Part shown: piece by piece, positions 40,701 to 55,800 of the stretch | Layout: each line of letters opens with the position of its first letter | Numbering within the stretch: the first letter of the stretch is position 1 | Assembly: GCA_031761405.1 (NCBI GenBank) | Contig: JASEVX010000003.1 | Location: forward strand, 144,948,350-145,012,349 | Direction of reading: 5' to 3' | Source: Serripes groenlandicus | Taxonomy: Eukaryota; Mollusca; Bivalvia; Cardiida; Cardiidae | Length of the DNA: 64,000 nt | Program-made: the position numbers and the translations under genes | The notes under the pieces: generated by a model | Told to the model about the DNA's origin: nothing | Seen by the model: only the letters and a program-made list of their open reading frames with translations | Databases searched by the model: none

Positions 40701-43700
40701 TGGGATTTTGTCCGAAGAAAAGCAACTGTAGAACAATGTGTGACAAGAGCAATAAATTGGTTACCCGTCTTAAATTACGCTATTCGGTACAGGCTATACT
40801 AAACGAGCCGATTTCTGCCCATGATAATTTCACAGATTACAGATGAGACATTCGTGGCAGATGCCCCAACGTACTTCAATAAGAAGCATTCCTTAAACAA
40901 GGAATCTGCACAAGTGTTAACCAACTTCAACATAATCTCATAGACATATGAATATTAACCGGAAATCAAATGCTTCATTTAAGTTCGACATTTTTGAAAA
41001 AATACCAAACGATATCTGTTACGTTAAATTTGATATGCTGACAGCTCGTTCAATCAAAACCAACGAAACAACAGTCTCTACCCGTTGTCATGTATGAGCC
41101 GTCCCACGAGAAAACCAACAGTGTGGCCTCTGCGTAAGGTATCGATCCAGATCAGCCTGCGAAGTCCGCGCAGGTTAATACAGGCCGATACAGGGGGGAA
41201 GAGGTATAGAGTAATGAGTCCTGAAACAGAAAATCCACAGGAGGCGAACAGTATCTGTCCGGGTTAGCCTGTGCGGCATTCCTAGGCTAGTCCGGGTCGA
41301 TACTTTACGCAGAGTCTACAATGTTGGTTTTCTCGCCGGTTATTTATAACATATTCTTTTATTTCAGATAAAAAACACAAACGATGTAGTCTGGACAGGC
41401 TTTAATGATCTAGATGTAGATGGAGTATTTAAGTATGATTGACCTTAATTATTTTCCTTTTACGACAATTCTGCAGCAGACGACCTTGAACCTATTTTGT
41501 CAAAGAATAGAAAATCTCTATGATTAACTGGATAACCTATGACTAAAAGCTGAAAACATTGTGGCAAAAGGAGAAATTGCTCGTTTTGAGCAATTTCTTC
41601 TTTTATCACAATGTTTTCAAAAAACCGTCTGCTGCAGAGGCGTCAGAAGGCGTCTTTATGAGGGAAGGGGTTAATTCTTCTCCTACCAACTTCATAATCA
41701 ATACCAATGAACTTCTTAAAGTATGTTATATTCACAGAGCTGTCTTTTCTACAAGAATGAGAAAGTGATTGCTCAAAAGACATCTCTACGTCTTTCTTTA
41801 ACCCTATCCAACATACAACACAATAGCAGCTGGCGGCTTTGAAAATATACAAATGAAAGTATCATTATTTGACTAGAGTTGAAATCATTATGGTCAATGA
41901 GGAAACTGCTCATTATTAGCAAATTATCTTTTAACCACAATCTTTTAAAATGTCGTCTTTACGGGAAGGTCTCGCGATTATAGGTGTAAAAAGTAAATTT
42001 AGTCAAAGTACTTAAAGTAGTTGTGACTATTGGTGGATGTCACTAGAAATGCTACCATCCCGAACTCACATATAGGTTTGATGTCACATAATACGTATAT
42101 ACACACAGTTTCACAAGAAGCTTTAATATTCGTTTACATACCACCTGACCATCGATGCAAATGCTGACATCAAACTAGAATAATATTTTAGTGTGGATGA
42201 ATGCCTGGACGACTTTGCATAAACCATGGACAGCATAAAATAAACAGTACACCCGACATTGCCAATATATACTGATGTGTTGAACTAGTAGAATATTATA
42301 CCAATAAATGTTGTGCATGGTGTAAATACCCGATTATAATTTAAAGAGAATTAAAACCAAATTTAAACATTTTAATTTCAAATCGACAGATGGAACGATG
42401 GATCCGTAAAAGACTTCACTTTGTGGTATCCAGGGCAACCAAATGGCGGCGAGAACTGTGTTGCCATCGATAAAGGTCACAATGGTTCGTATATATAATA
42501 TATTGACGACTTATTGCATACTTTCATATTGTCCCATTCACTTTGCATTGGAGAAAGTGGTCATGACTTTTCGACCATGACCGGTGTCAATGAGTGATCA
42601 TGACCGTAGATAAGCGCATGCTAAAATTCCGCATAATTAACATGCTAGGGACTACTTTTCTATGTAAACAAGCATAGCTGACATAACTATCATTATTATA
42701 CCTCACGTGTCTTTGTTATGTTAAATTCTCATATACTGATCATAGACAATTTCTTACTGTCTCATGCTAACAGTACGGGTTTTTTACCGGATAACAGTAA
42801 AACCATTATAATTCAACTTTTCAAACGGCATTTGCAACAAAAATACTACTTATGAGGTATTTCACTTATAAGCAGTATGTACAAGATATTTTCTCATATA
42901 GCTACAGCTAGGATATATAAGTGGGCCGAATACGAAGGTAAAATTGACGAGGCCCAAGCAGGTTTTAGGAAAGGGTATTCGGCCATTGATCATATTTTTT
43001 CTCTTCAATCCATGGTACAAAAATATTTATCCAAAAAGGGGGGTCGTTTTTATTGCCTCTTTGTTGATTTTAGCAAAGCTTTCGATTCGTTAAATCATGA
43101 CAAATTGTTTAGAAGTATTGCTAGGAAAGGGTTAACTGGTAAATTGTTTAATGTATTCACATCAATGTATAGCAAAACTAAAAGCATGTGTTCGCACTCC
43201 AAATGGTTTCACTGAGTCATTCTCATGTAATGTTGGCACGAGACAAGGGGACAATAGTAGCCCAATATATTTTCTTTAAATGTTAATGATCTCTGTACGT
43301 TGCTTAGAAGAGAACAGTGTGATACTGGCATATTCATAACTCATGATATTCCTGACATTTTATGTCTTTTATTCGCTGATGATGTCACACATTTGGCAGA
43401 AACAGCATCAAAGTTACAAGTCCAACTAAATGTTTTACATCATTTTTGTCTCTCTTCTGAAATGACTGTAAATCTCAAGAAAACTTAGATCATTGTTTTT
43501 AGAAATGGCGGTCGACTCCTCTTATATGAAAACTGGGTTTTTGATGGTAATCTTATTAGTACAACTCCTTATTACAAATATATGGGTTTATTGTTTACCC
43601 CTAAGTTGTCATGGTCATCTGCAAAAATTAAACTTGCAGCCCAGGCAAAAAAGGCTGTATTTGCCATAAGAAAATATCAAAGACCATTTGGTATGTTTTT

Positions 43701-46700
43701 GCATAATGACATTTTTAACTTATTTGACTCCATGGTAAAACCCATTTTATGTTATGGTTCAGAGGTTTGGGGATATGAATACTCCAGTACAATTGAAAAG
43801 GTTCAAGTGGACTTTTGTAAATACTTCTTAGGGGTTAACAATTATGTTGACAACAATGTGGCGTTAGGTGAATGTGGGCGACTTCCTTTATGTATAGTGT
43901 ATCATACAAATTGTATAAAATATTGGTGTAAACTATTACAAATGCAAGAATATCGTTACCCTAAAAATTGTTACAAAATGCTTAAGTCACTTGATGAAGC
44001 TGGTAGGCAAACTTGGGCATCAAGTGTTAAAACACTCCTCTTTAGATACGGATTTGGTTTTGTATGGGTATTTCAAGATGTTGGAGAAATAAATATTTTT
44101 ATTAAACAGTTTAAACAAAGATTAATAGATTGCATGAAACAAAACGGGCACAGTAGCATTGACGATTCTCCTCGTTGCGATACTTATAAAGTTTTTAAAA
44201 CTCTGTTAAACCCAGAGAGATATTTATGCGTAGACTTGCCGTTTTTACATAAAAAAGCAACTGCCCGTTTTCGGTGTTCCAGTCACAAGTTAAAATTAGA
44301 AACGGGTCGACATCAAAATATTTATCGCGAAAATCGTTACTGTCCTTATTGCCAAACTATTGAAAACGTTTTTATATTAGAAAATGAATATCATGTATTT
44401 TTTAAATGCCCTAGATACTCAGATTTACGTCAAAAACTTCTATTTTCTTGGTACTCTGGTGGAACTGATCATTTAAATGTTTACAAAATCCTACAATTAG
44501 AGGACACTTCCAAAATAAAGAAAGTCTCATATTACATATATTGTATTTTAAAAAGAAATGAATTACAAAAATAGCATGGATATTGTATACGTAACTAACA
44601 TAATTTGTTGTAACAAATGTTATGTATTGTGGGCCGGAGGCCTTTATTTACAAAATAAAACTTTGTATCTTGTATCTATGTAAACAAACAGTTTGTTTAG
44701 ATTTCGGAAGCAGATTTATCAACTCTAGATAACAAAATATACTCCACAGTGTAATCCAACTAGTTTACAATTTGAAAGTATGCAATAAAATATTGACCCT
44801 GTTCTGTGAAATCATCGTTGGACCTCGTTTTTTGGAGAACGTACCATTGCAAGCTCGGCAACGTCAATCAAAAACTCGGTCCAACGATGATTTCACAATA
44901 CAGGGTCAATAACCTATAATACATTTAAACTTGCTTTAATTCTAACAGTTAAACTATATTTGCATGTAACATTAACGAATATACTATCGATGTCATACAT
45001 AATGAGCCGTTCCAAAAGAAAACCAGAACTATGGACTCTGCGTAAAGTATCGACCTGGATCATGCCGCGCAGGCTTACCCGAACATACACTTTTTGGCCT
45101 CCTGTGGATTTTCTGTTTCAAGAATCATTAAACTATACCTCGTTCCCCTCGGACGAAATGTGTTGGCCCGGATTAGTATGCGAGGAATGCGCAGGCTAAT
45201 CTTGGTCGATACATTACGCAGAGGCCATAATGCATAAGGTCGGCGACATGCTCTCTATTTCCGTCAATTTGTTAGCATTTTAATTAGTAAAAACAATATT
45301 AAATAGTGAAAAGATTATGTATTGTACATGTAAACACTTTCGAATTACACTATAAGGTTTTGTTAAAGTATTCTATATACTATAACTATATGTATCACAT
45401 AACGATTCCAAAATTTATATTTGATATTGTGAAATTTAACATGTACCCCTCGTATATCCATATCTGTTCAGCGGTGAATTTAATTGAGTGCCAGTATCAG
45501 TTAAAGACGGTACTTGTTTAAAATACTTGCATTTAGAATCACGTTTAAATTTTGTCTAGCCAAGTTCACGTCCATTGTCACTTTATTCATGTGACAAAAA
45601 GGTCTGTAAAATCACAAATGTGTTAATGTTCATGAACAGTTAGTGCAACGAACCCCATTTTCATTAGATAATACAACGATCATTTCCAATATTTGTCTGA
45701 TCGTATGACTTCGGTCATACAACTTGCTATATGCATATCGATGTTTCCTTGGCGTGCAATATACTAACAAATAACCAGATTCACATTCAACAACACTTCT
45801 TTCGTTATCTTCTCTTTTTGTCCAGGACTATGTAGGGACTATCTGTCATAATGCTACATAATCAATATGAGTACGGCAATTATTCGTGACTTGTGGAAGC
45901 CCATTTACGACATAAATGAAACTGGATTCATTGGTCAATCAATTACTTCCTGTTCCGAAGTATGCAGTTGATAAATGATTATCACACACTTAATAAAGTA
46001 TATATTAACACATTTGAGATTTTACAGATCTGTTTGGAATATGAATAACATGATCATGGTTTTACATTTGGCTGCAAACGTATTAAAACGACAATTTCCT
46101 TAAATTAAAATGCTAAGACGGAGAATATACATGTACCAATTTAACATCGCGTTAATTAAATTAACGCAAATCCGATACACAATAAATTGCATTTACAGGA
46201 AATATATTGACCTTTGTATGACCGAACAATGTCATGGTCTGAAAGCGCATCATACGACACATTCCCGATTTTGATGATTACGAGTAGTGAAATAATAAGA
46301 CTCGGAATGTGTCGGCCGGATCAGTCTTCGCGGACAGCGCAGGCTGATCTGGTCGATACATTACGCAGATCTTTCATACTAGAATTTCATCCGCATTGAT
46401 GTAGCCGTTTGGTTCTTTTGTTATGCCTTCGTAAACTTGTCAGATATGACAGGTGAGCAGGTTTTTATGGGCCATTTATTTTCGCACTTTCCTTCACTTT
46501 CGGGGCTAAAGAAAGAAAGAAAAACAAACAAACAAAAGGAACAAAGAAAATCAAATTATTGTCATTCTATCATAAAAGGCCAGTGTCGATCGTCGAGTTG
46601 AAAAACATAAAACGTGAATGTTTAGATTACTATAATTTGTTCACAATATGGTGTTAATGATCATTTGGTTAAATAATAAATAATAATTACGTACTTGTAT

Positions 46701-46765
46701 TAGCTAAATCTTACGGGGTAAACATTTTACCCCCCCCCCCCCCCCCCCCCCCACCCTCCCCCTCT

Positions 46766-46825
<60 letters not shown>

Positions 46826-49800
46826 ACTCTCTCTCTCTCTCTCTCTCTCTCTGAATCTGATCACATATTCAGTGTTGTATTACAGGACAATGGCACGACT
46901 ACCCATGCTGGAGTGAGAGGTTCGTCTTATGTAAACGTCCTAACGAGACCCCTGTGACTCAGGTTATACCCAAAACTCCTCGCCCTGGTGGCTGTCCTCA
47001 AGACTTTGGCGAATTTGGTAAGCATGTATATATCGGATGTAAGGAATTTAATTTTCTTTTTGTTTTGTATGGCTTAAGCCGTTTTCAACAGTATTTCAGT
47101 TATATCATGGCAATAGTTCACTTATTCATGACTATTGGATAATCATACCAGTACTAGGCTATTAATTGAGCATTGGCAATGCATTTCACCACGACAGTCG
47201 CGACTTAGGATCGAACTCAGAGTAACCTGACCTGACCCATTGAATGAAGGTATGTGTTATTTTTTGCAACTTATCTTCAATGCTTTAACCCTTTCTCACA
47301 TACAGCAAATATGCAGCAGACAATTTTATAATCATATGGAAAATCTCTCTAAATAAAAGTAAGGATAGTGAAAAAGAATTGAAAACATTATTACAAAAGG
47401 AGGAATTGGTCCTTATGAGCAATTTCTCTTTTTGCCACAATGTTTTTAAAATGCGTCTTATAAGTGGTGTCAGATAGCGTCTATATGTGGGAAAGTGTAA
47501 ACAAAAATGAACAGCCTAAACACTGTATATCCGATTAAGAAAAGTATTACTGTTTCGCAGATACTAACGATATAACATATTAATATAATCACTGTTTGAA
47601 TTGATTAATCACGATTCCAACAATAGTTCAGCTTAACCTGACCATTTGCTTTCTGACTTACCTTGACATATATCCTATTCTGATATCCGAGTAAAATTTA
47701 TCGACAAGTACTACATGTGTATTACCCGTCAAAATATGTTTTAAGTTAAAAAAAACTTCCTTCATCAACTACAAAGAAAACATTGAATAAACTAGCTAAT
47801 TATATATCTTTGGCAACAAACCTTAGAAATAGTAATACATAATCATTTTTCTATACATGTCCACCATACATATAATAGTTATTTACGAAATTGTACCCTC
47901 TGTGTAGTATATGGTATAACAAAATGATTCGTTATATATGTTTATGTATTGATGTTACCGTGTTTTATCTTCTTTAATTCATTGATAAATATATTTTGTA
48001 TAACGAGATACATGTATGTTGTATAAGTTTATAAAATATATTCTATTATATTCTATTGATTAAATTGCTAACAGGGTTTATGCTGTGTCAGCCATCTGAA
48101 ATAATGTAAACGGAACAAAATATCAAGCTTAGCTCGCGTGGAAAGTAAAAGGTACAAGTATAGAAGGCACAAAGGACCATCTCACAGTCTGATATGGATC
48201 TGCAATTCCAATTGGTCGATCTTTTTCCGGAACTCCTAGCAGAAAACTATAATACCTGTTGCACTGACATATGCATGTGGGTTGATATTTACCCATTCGA
48301 ACATAGCATATTGCAACCGATGACTTAATACAGTAAGCAGCATTTGAACTATACTCTATACAATCAAAGTATTGTGACAAAGGGAGAAATTCCTATTCAT
48401 ACGCAATATCCTCTTATGCCACAATATTTTCAAAGTCACACGCTGTCATTGCATCAAAATGCTTCAAAACGCGTCTAAATGTTCGAAAGAGATAAACTTT
48501 ATGAGGGTTAAATGACCGAAAGTTCATTTTTCCATGCCGAAGATCTCACATTAAAAATTGTGTTCATTTGTTTTTAGGCGATAAATGTTATTACGTTGGT
48601 GGCAAGGATGGGTTGGCCTTAAAGTCCTGGTCTGATGCACTGTCGTTTTGCCATAGAAAGAAAGCCGTGTTAACAAGCATTGAATCAACGCCTGAAAATG
48701 GTATATACCAATCATAGTTCATTACTATTTGTTACATTTGTTTTCAAAACTCTTATTCTAAGTTATTCTAAGTTAGATGATTATTTTGAGTACCCACAAC
48801 ATAGGGTTTGGTGGAGTCGTATTTATATAAGAGTACTTAAGAGAAATACTGGTGGTAAAAGACCAGTTAACTCCCAGTTGTGATAACCCGCATTGTGTAA
48901 CACGAATTCTATATAACATATGCGAACACTGTAGATAAACGCTCATATGTGAAGTTTAAACTATTAGAGTAAAGGGACGTTTTCCTTGCTTTTTCTTGCC
49001 TTTTCTTAGAAATACTGCAGTTTTGCTTAAAAAACAGACCGTGCTTCAAGGAAAAAGTCGATTTACCAGAAAAGGAGCACGGTGACCTATCTTTTTTTTT
49101 GCATTTTTTATTAAAGTGAACCATGTTCAGTGTTTATGGATAATTACAGAAAATTCTATTATGTAGAATGGAAAATTTCTTGAAAAATTGTATGATTTTA
49201 ACTTTTTCACGGGTAAAATGTGACACCATTTCGACCTTGAAAAACAGCTTAATATAGTTGTTTTCATATTTTTCTCACAAATTCTCTTTTCATATTGATA
49301 TAAATTCTATATATAAAATTAATATGAACTTTAATATGATTTGTAGTTTTCATTTTATTTTTTTTTATGTTTTAGGTTTTCGGCCAAAATGCCTATATTT
49401 GTGCCTTTGATGAAATTGGTCATGTCAGTGACAGGCCAATATATTTTTTTTAAATCTATAACATATTTTTTTCTTTTCTTATTTCAACTAGTTATTGTAT
49501 GTACTAGTAAAATACAAAGAATAATGAAATTCTATGATTGGGAAATTTTTGGATAAATAACTGTACCATACGCCTTTAATAGATAGTTACGTCACACGTG
49601 CACCGTCATGAGGGCCTTTGTAACCGGAAGAAGCTCTGTCTGCGCATCAGATATCAGGTTATTCCATATTCCCGATTTAGTCGTAGGCGCTTTCCATAAT
49701 CCCCAAGATAACGGCTGTGACATACAGCCCACATTAAAGGGATGTAATTTGAATTGACCATAAATTTTCAAATTTTCATGTAATGTGGTCAAAATAGTCA

Positions 49801-52800
49801 GCAACACTTCTCCATGAATATGCAAGATATCGACAATAGACAATGACCATGAAATTGTTTGCATGATATAAAACAGTTACAGATAAATGCTTAAATGATG
49901 TTCCTTACCGAGCTGCGATCGTGAAGAACCAATTCCGAATAAGATAAGTCTTACAGAAAGAGTACTTTTTTTTGCGCTGCTCACTTCATTTGAGCGATAC
50001 TCTACGAAAACCAAACGTAAAACATTTGAGCCGTCCCAACCCAACATTATGGTCTCTGTGTAAAGTAACGACCCGGATCAGCATAAGAATGCCGCGCAGG
50101 CTTACCCGGACAGACACATTACGCCTCCTGAAGATTTTCTGTTTCAAAAATCATTACTCTATATCTCTATCTCCCTGAGATGGAAAACGTCGGCCCGGAT
50201 TAGCCTACGCAGGCTGATCTAGGTTGATATATTACACAGATGTCATAATGTTGGTTTTCTCACGGGACGGCTCGTTTGCGTTTGGTGTAGATCCATATCA
50301 ACCTGCGCACCCGCGCAGTCTGATCTCATTATATATTGTTGACTAATTAATCATAGAAGGTTTCAAGACTCTTCTGTGACGAATATTTGGATGCACAGGC
50401 AAGTTTTTTAATAAGTTTAATAATAATTACGGACATTTTGGTTGTCCTGATTCACCGCCTATTTGTATGTGTTCATCTCAGAGTCTACAGGTCCAAATAA
50501 GGTGGCGTAAACAGCTCTTTCCCCCACACTATCTCTTTTAATATCCAACCAAACCCCACAACATAGGGTTAAAAGGTCAAACAAGGATTTTAGAACATGC
50601 AATACGCACATTGTCTAGAGCTCTTTAAATATAATTAAAATTATTCTCTGGAGACATGGGTTGATATTCCCTCCGTACTATTGATTGATTTTAGGTAATG
50701 TATTTATAAGCCAATATAAAAGGAAACTTAAAACATAAAAAGAAGTAAAACCACAAGTCCATCGGTTTGAAACATAGTTCAATTAGGCCTGCTCTCTAAA
50801 GTTCGATATTTCTTAATAAGACCACACATGTAATACAAGTCGCGTCAAATGAAAAAGGATATTGTTGCGACTGCGAACATATAAAGCTATCCCAAAGACG
50901 GGGTATTATGTTGGAATAGCGATACGTGACCTTATATTGCACTACAATGCGTGTTAAGAAAGAGTTATCTTGCTAGACAGAATGTCGTCGGACTTATCAA
51001 TTGTCCAACGCTCCGAGTAGAAATATACAAAGCTACGTAATGTTACTGAGGCATTTTTCTTTTTGATAATAACCATTTTTGTTTACAGAAAAAATAACAA
51101 ATTATAACAGTAACGTTTCAACTATAAAATAGCAGAAGAAATAAAACTAAGTCCTATCAACGGCGTGTGCATGTAGTCACACTAACGCATTTTGGATCAT
51201 ATGAACTCATTATGTTGATGACGTTCATACATCATATTTCAATGACGTCACATTTGGTAACGTATCTCTTATTGTCCAAGTAAAGACGGATTTATATTAT
51301 GTCGTGATACTGTGCATGTAGCTGCTCCGGAAAATTTATAGTTATATACTTAAAGCTTTCTTTGTCTTACTCTATTCCTCCTTTATTTATTTCCACACAC
51401 GGTGGTTGTGCTAGAACTCGTTTCGGCTTACTCGGCTAATATACCACTTCAATTATCTAATAATCTATGTATTCTAAATACTCCTAGGTTTTATCACCTC
51501 ACTACTGGATGGTGGTCAAGTTCCAGGGTTCTGGATTGGGTTAAATGACGTAATAGTGAAGAATGGCGAATGGGATTGGTCAGATAATTCAGTGGTAAAA
51601 TATGCCAATTGGGACGAAAATGAGCCATCTCCAAGTGGCTATGATAGGGTACGGGGTTTTATATAGAGATCGGGGATCATGTTCGGGCATTTCCTAACAT
51701 GTGCCGTCCTGCAAAAACCAACATTGTGGACTCTGCGTAAAGAATCGACCCGTATCAGCTTAAGCTTGGATAGACATTTGTCGCCTCCAATGAATTTTCT
51801 GTTTCAGGAAATATTACTCTATATCTCTATCCCCAATAGACGGAAAGTGTTGGCCGAATCAGTCTGCGCGGACTGCACAGGCTGATCTGGTCTAGTCGAT
51901 ACTTTACGCAGAGTCCACTATGTTAGTTTACTCGCTGGACGGCTCACCTAATTATCTTGTTTATTATTTATTATTCATTGATAATACTTATTTTCAAAGT
52001 TCATAGATATATGCCCGTCTTGGCCATCCGCCTCAATAATGTACAGTTATGATTGTTAACTCTATTTACTTTCTACTATCTGGAGTTCAGCACATTTAAA
52101 GAGCCCAACTAGGCTCTCTCTCTTGTTCTACATCTCTGCCTATTTTTACTAGGAACGTTAAAACAATTGACGGAGCTACGTCCACATAAATGGTCCGTTT
52201 TTGTTCGGCGTACAATTAACCCTTTCCCACATAGAACAAATATACAGCAGAGGATATCGAAAACATTTAGTTAAAAGATATGGACACTCTCTATAAATGT
52301 AAAACAATTATGAGAAAACATTGTGGCAAAAGGAGAGATTGTTAATTATGAGGGTCAAAATCTCGCCAAACGTATTCACAATAGAATATATGGATTAACG
52401 GTTACCTATTATTAAGTTGTCTGATGCGACATGTCAACTTTTTCCACAGGAGTTATGTGTAGAGCTGTACAATAGAAACGATAAAATCAGTTTGTGGAAC
52501 AATGCCCCATGCAGTGTCAAAAAAGGATATATATGTTCAGCTTATAAAAGTAAGTAGCTATAAATCAATACAACTTTGGCAGACCCAATTAAAACATGTA
52601 TACAGTTTATTTTGATATAATTAACAAGAAATATCTTTAAAAAAGATAAACGGCGACCAATATGAGTAAACAATAAGAAATGGAACATGCGCATATTATT
52701 TGATATTTTGTCTTACTTATTAGAATGACAGAAAAAATGTAATATTTGTTTTATTTATATACTTTGGTTTTGATATGAACGAAAGAGAGAGAAAAAGAGC

Positions 52801-55800
52801 TTGCCTCTGCCGGAAAGCGAACCACATACCTTTCACTTGCCAATCCAAGTCAACATCCATTACACTAGCACGACATGACGTTAATATGTTCAAAGCCGAG
52901 AATTCATCACATGGCTGGAGATTACGCGATGCTCCTAAGAGGTGTATTATGTAACACAGTTTAAGTTTCAATTGAAGATAAATAACTGAAATCTTGTCAT
53001 ATTTCAAAAGATATATATATTTTGCTCTTAAATATTATATTTCATACGTTTTCACTGATTTTTTCACTAAAGGAAAACAATTAAAGGTTAGTATACAGAA
53101 CATTTCATCTTAAAACTTCACCTTATAAGTGCCTCTCGTGGGATCGTCAACTTAACTATGAACCAATCAAAACGTTTCATTTCCTTTATTTCTTCGACAT
53201 TATTCATTAAATACAACATTTGATTGGTCTACAAGCTAGATCATTTGTTTAACATCTAGGTCAAAACCCTCGTTAATCGTCTATCGCCGAAAAAAAGAAA
53301 GTATATGTTATTTCTTTGTTAGCTATTGTGAACTTTAAATGTGGAAGGTCATTATTCGGTGTATCACGAATGCGTACTCAGTAGTTTATTTATGTCTATT
53401 TACACAATTCATTGCGTACATCAATTGCCTAAAATATCTCTCTTAAAACATTAAACAGACTTAGGAACAATAAAATGGATCAGACCAAATAGTGGTTTAC
53501 CTTAAACCTATTTACTGCTAGAACTGAGTATGCGAAGCTTTTGACGCTAGTTAATAGCCATGTCCAGCTGGAAAATTGGCGCCATGTTACAAGGTCCTAT
53601 ACTGTTGGCTGTTAACATCAACATTTTTATCTTGAAACTCCTTAAATTGATTAAGAAATCTTCCGAAGGAAAAGCTGGAAGAGTCTATTTAAAAATCCCA
53701 AATTAGTATTTGAGCCGAATAATAAGAAACCAACTTTGTGGACTCAGTAGTTTATTTATGTCTATTTACACAATTCATTGCGTACATCAATTGCCTAAAA
53801 TATCTCTCTTAAAACATTAAACAGACTTAGGAACAATAAAATGGATCAGACCAAATAGTGGTTTACCTTAAACCTATTTACTGCTAGAACTGAGTATGCG
53901 AAGCTTTTGACGCTAGTTAATAGCCATGTCCAGCTGGAAAATTGGCGCCATGTTACAAGGTCCTATACTGTTGGCTGTTAACATCAACATTTTTATCTTG
54001 AAACTCCTTAAATTGATTAAGAAATCTTCCGAAGGAAAAGCTGGAAGAGTCTATTTAAAAATCCCAAATTAGTATTTGAGCCGAATAATAAGAAACCAAC
54101 TTTGTGGACTCTGCGTTAAATATCGACCCGGTAAAGCCTAAGCATGCCGCGCAGGCTAATCAAGACAAACACTTTTCGCCTCCTGTGGATTTTCTGTTTC
54201 AGGAATCATTACTCTGTATACCTTTATCCCTCTGCGACGGAATGTGTCGTCCTGGATTAACCTTCGCGACTGCGCAGGCTGATCTGGGTCGATACATTAT
54301 GCAGAGGCCATAATGTTGGTTATCTCGTGGAACGGCTCATTTACGTTAAACAATGAAAGTTAGATGCAATGCAAAACTCGACGTAAGTATGTCCGAAGAC
54401 GGCTTATTGTGTCATCCTATCGGCGGCGTTCCTACAATAGTGTACCCCTTTCCCATATACAAGTAAGCTGCAGCGGACGGCTTTAAAAACGTATTGACAC
54501 AATGTAAAAAAATCTGCAATAAAGGGAGAGTAATAACTTGGAGACATTGTTGCAGAATAAGAAATTGACAGTTTCATATTTTGCAACAACGTTTTCAAAA
54601 GCCGTCTGCTGCAGGTGCATCAGAAAGCGTCTGTATGTTAGAAAAGGTTAAGTTATTAACAATAAAGCGAGTGAGTTATGTCATAAAATGTCGTAAATGG
54701 TATTGTTACTGTCCTGTGCAAATCAATCCTCAAAACAGCCAGTGAATAGGCACAGTCTCACCCGAGTCGTCACTGTTCACCTTTATATCATACAAAACTA
54801 CGAGACTACTAAAAACTGCAAGTGAAGGGTTACCGATAGTCCATTTTACGCGTATAATATAAAAAGTCAATACTGTAGATAACATGCCAAATTGATAGTC
54901 CATGCTTTAGGCTATTATAGTGATCGTAACAATACCGATGGTTTTGTTCTAAAACGCCGTACCTTTATCTTGTAAAACATTCAGTCACGACTTTTTAGAA
55001 TGATACATCATATCATTAACTATTTATCAGACTGTGCGGATACACAGGCTGTTCTGGATCTATACTATTCACAAACGTCAATTCCAATCTTTCGTCTACT
55101 CACCGGCTCATATAAACATGCATCTATTCACTATAATCTAGAAGAACCAATCGCCGTTAGGTCGGTATGTCATATGACACAATGTTATATACCCAGGTTC
55201 TGTTACTGATGGTTGTGCTATCCCTATGAATAAGATCTATCAAAGTCACCCACAATGTTATAAACCCGGGTTCTGTTACTGATGGTTGCGCTATCCATAT
55301 GCATTACAAACTATCAAAGTCACCCACAAAGTTATATACCAAGGTTCTGTTACTGATGGTTGCGCTATCCCTATGCATTAAGAACTATCGAAGTCACCAA
55401 CAATGTTATATACCAAGGTTCTTTTACTGATGGTTGCGCTATCCCTATGCATTACAAACCATAAAAGTCACCCAGAATGTTATATACCAAGGTTCTTTTA
55501 CTGATAGTTGCGCTATCCCTATGCATTAAGAACTATCGAAGTCACCAACAATGTTATATACCAAGGTTCTTTTACTGATGGTTGCGCTATCCCTATGCAT
55601 TACAAACCATAAAAGTCACCCAGAATGTTATATACCAAGGTTCTTTTACTGATGGTTGCGCTATCCCTATGAATTACAAACTATCAAAGTCACCCACAAT
55701 GTTATATACCAAGGTTCTTTTACTGATGGTTGCGCTATCCCTATGAATTACAAACTATAAAAGTCATCCACAATGTTATATACCCAGGTTCTGTTACTGA

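Noticed and set aside
43582..44574. A 330-codon frame as a host gene
   Set aside because: It is in frame with upstream reverse transcriptase motifs (FADD) and has a LINE-type CxxC..H..C tail.
49592..49864. A 90-codon - strand frame
   Set aside because: No recognisable domain or splice context. It may be part of an unassigned repeat.
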